A stretch of DNA of 6,747 nucleotides from Terriglobia bacterium (GTDB lineage: Bacteria > Acidobacteriota > Terriglobia > UBA7540). The DNA lies in contig JASHSC010000171.1 of the NCBI GenBank assembly GCA_030036915.1, positions 1 through 6,747 of the forward strand, in the 5' to 3' direction. Below, piece by piece: positions 5,746 to 6,747 of this stretch. The position numbers and the translations under genes were made by a program. Under the pieces are notes generated by a model that searched no databases, was not told where the DNA came from, and saw nothing but the letters and a program-made list of their open reading frames with translations. The stretch's first letter is position 1, and each line of letters starts with the position of its first letter.

Positions 5746-6360
5746 CTACTGGCCCCGTTGCACCCGTGCATAGGCGCCGGGAAAATCACTGATGGCTTGG
5801 CGAAACAGAATCAAGAAATCTGAGTCGAATTTGGCGCCGGCGAACCGGTAGCGCTTTTTTGAAACATAAAGGCTGAATGAGTCTCCTTCCCTTCCCCCTT
5901 CCTTGACCAGATTGGTTGTGTTGCGGGATAACGTAAAAAGCAGTCCCGCCGGGCATTCCGCTCCGAAGCTGGTATCGGCTATGTAGGTGACGGCCTCACT
6001 TGTGACGTGAAACGTGCCACTGGCACAAGGACCGACCTGGCCGAATGTTAGCGGGTCTCTTGCTTCGTAGGTCATAGGGAAGGCGATGGCTGGCGCGCCG
6101 TCGTAGGTTTCCAGGGTTGCCGTCGCAAGCATATCAGTGGGAGTGCCATGCTTAGGGTGGATTTGGAGGCCTGTTTTCAGGCTTACTTGGGCGGTAGCTG
6201 TAACGCTGGGCGCCGGCGGTGTGGGAGCAGTAACGGAACTAGCCAGAGTACTGTTGGAGGGACCCTCATTAGGCGGCGTCTGGTTCTGCGCCCACGCAAG
6301 GCCCGCCGCCAGCGGCACGAGCAGCAGCACGGCCTCAATTGCCAGTTTGCGGTTCATCAT
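5746..6360 (-). CDS. Secreted single-domain protein (probable PH-like module B), unknown function
   Basis: 204 aa. Residues 1-24 form a Sec signal peptide (MMNRK, then hydrophobic AIEAVLLLVPLAAGLA, with A-W-A cleaved before Q25). Residues 25-60 are a low-complexity P/T/S/N-rich linker. The domain (about 80-204) contains TYDGAPAIAF, SGTFHVTSEAVTYIAD, GDSFSLYVSKKRYRFAG and a closing FRQAISDFPGAYARVQ helix. The same order of elements makes up residues 60-180 of the 387-aa protein. Paired 'write a beta strand, then V-x-Y' elements and a C-terminal helix resemble bacterial PH/GRAM-like domains; this is a fold guess, not a motif hit. Cys112 and Cys136 could form a disulfide after export. Two adjacent ATGs occur; the first has AGGAG six bases upstream and is preferred. 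Only 39 bp separate it from the end of the next gene upstream, consistent with co-transcription. Confidence 0.83.
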   Translation of the reverse strand: MMNRKLAIEAVLLLVPLAAGLAWAQNQTPPNEGPSNSTLASSVTAPTPPAPSVTATAQVSLKTGLQIHPKHGTPTDMLATATLETYDGAPAIAFPMTYEARDPLTFGQVGPCASGTFHVTSEAVTYIADTSFGAECPAGLLFTLSRNTTNLVKEGGREGDSFSLYVSKKRYRFAGAKFDSDFLILFRQAISDFPGAYARVQRGQ

Positions 6361-6366
6361 TCCAAT

Positions 6367-6371
6367 CTCCT
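6367..6371 (-). promoter_or_regulatory. Ribosome-binding site of the 204-aa protein
   Basis: Read on the minus strand: AGGAG, ATTGGA, ATGATG. The spacer is 6 nt to the first ATG and 9 nt to the second, which favours the first (6358-6360). Confidence 0.65.
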
Positions 6372-6399
6372 GTTCTCAGCGGATTTTGCCCTGCGCCCC

Positions 6400-6480
6400 T
6401 CAGAACGGCTCGTTATTCCCTCCTCCGCAGAGTTCCACAGCGTGCAGCATGGCTTTGGCCACGCGGTTGGCCATTTGTTC
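6400..6480 (-). repeat. Conserved C-terminal coding repeat, copy 4 of 4 (tail GGGNNEPF)
   Basis: Starts TCAGAACGGCTCGTTATTCC on the plus strand, closest in wording to the copy at 4576. It encodes the closing helix and tail of the truncated right-edge gene. Confidence 0.7.
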
Positions 6481-6747
6481 GTCTGAGAATAGGAACACGT
6501 TGTCAACTTTCTTGGGCCGATGCGCCACCAGCACGAATAGCGCGGGCGTGATCTGCGATTGCCAAGCCGGCTGGCCGTTCCGGGCATCCACCTGCTTCTG
6601 GTTCTGTTCCTGCGTCATCACCGCCAGGTCCTGCACCTCCCGCAGGTTCAGTGTGTAATCTTTGTCGTCGGCCACCTTGCCGTTCTGCGCGGCGCGCCAG
6701 TGGTAGGAGATGGTGCACCCCGCCGCGCTGTAGGCGGGATGGCTCAG
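6400..6747 (-). CDS. Module A protein, C-terminal 115 residues (5' end outside window)
   Basis: The frame stays open to the right edge: reading in from 6747 gives LSHPAYSAAGCTISYHWRAA and then on into the C-terminal part, so the GTG at 6673-6675 is an internal valine, not a start. GCTISYHWR matches ACTVDYHWR in the first module of the 343-aa protein and carries the first conserved Cys. The rest follows the module A order: a L-R-E-V-Q-D-L-A-V-M strand, GQPAWQSQITPALFVLV, FLFSDEQMANRVAKAML and the terminal VELCGGGNNEPF with the second Cys. The opening helix and signal peptide should lie just beyond the window; whether there is one module or two cannot be told. It is the first visible gene of the minus-strand run. 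Confidence 0.85.
   Translation of the reverse strand: MSHPAYSAAGCTISYHWRAAQNGKVADDKDYTLNLREVQDLAVMTQEQNQKQVDARNGQPAWQSQITPALFVLVAHRPKKVDNVFLFSDEQMANRVAKAMLHAVELCGGGNNEPF

Noticed and set aside
5571..5823. Two overlapping open frames (5571-5789 minus, 5617-5823 plus) across the palindromic element
   Set aside because: Their peptides (VGAGLVPAR and GAPLVGALSRAG types) are well-known translation artefacts of this dispersed repeat, and both overlap real genes.
6400..6675. A 91-aa protein starting at the GTG at 6673-6675
   Set aside because: The same frame continues to the window edge with conserved family sequence (CTISYHWR), so the GTG is internal and the gene is truncated by the window.
1..6747. 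Search for CRISPR arrays, tRNA or rRNA genes, transposase genes and attachment sites
   Set aside because: No short regularly spaced repeats, tRNA-like cloverleaf with conserved T-loop, rRNA segments or transposase motifs were seen. The repeats present are coding paralogs or the single palindromic element.

Overview
The window looks like an accessory or lineage-specific region of an Acidobacteriota genome, most like the Solibacter/Bryobacter group. This is inferred from three things: the Oar-like TonB-dependent receptor, moderately high GC, and a run of secreted 'hypothetical' proteins of a type I associate with that phylum. No database search was possible, so the taxonomy is a best guess.

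Layout. Positions 2-1882 (+) hold the last 626 codons of an outer-membrane TonB-dependent receptor whose N-terminus lies before the window. A 275-bp convergent spacer (1883-2157) follows. Everything from 2158 to the right edge is on the minus strand. In transcription order (right to left) the genes are: a 5'-truncated gene (6400-6747), a 204-aa secreted protein (5746-6360), a 341-aa two-module protein (4576-5601), a 387-aa chimeric protein (3247-4410) and a 343-aa two-module protein (2158-3189). All four complete proteins start with a Sec-type signal peptide whose likely cleavage site leaves a glutamine at the mature N-terminus.

The minus-strand genes are built from two recurring modules. Module A is about 130-160 aa. 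It has an opening helix (D-T-M-K-F-I-Q-D-K-L type), a first Cys in a C-x-I-S-Y-H strand, and a closing helix ending A-x-E-L-C-G. When it ends a protein it carries the tail GGGN(K/N)EPF. Six copies are visible: two in 2158-3189, one in 3247-4410, two in 4576-5601 and one at the right edge. Module B is about 120 aa and probably PH-like. It makes up most of the 204-aa protein and the N-terminal half of the 387-aa protein. The same module A copy, a gapless 540-bp direct repeat with about 88-89% identity by hand count, sits behind module B in one gene and behind another module A in its neighbour. The locus is therefore a small factory of tandem duplication and domain shuffling.

Spacers carry separate Shine-Dalgarno sites for each complete gene, a 58-bp GC-rich dispersed-type inverted repeat (5631-5688), and a stretch resembling a dispersed repeat common in environmental genomes (about 4440-4490). 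No tRNA, rRNA, CRISPR, transposase or classical Rho-independent terminator was seen. The function of the secreted module family is unknown. The genes plausibly form one transcription unit making related periplasmic or extracellular proteins, but nothing ties them functionally to the receptor.
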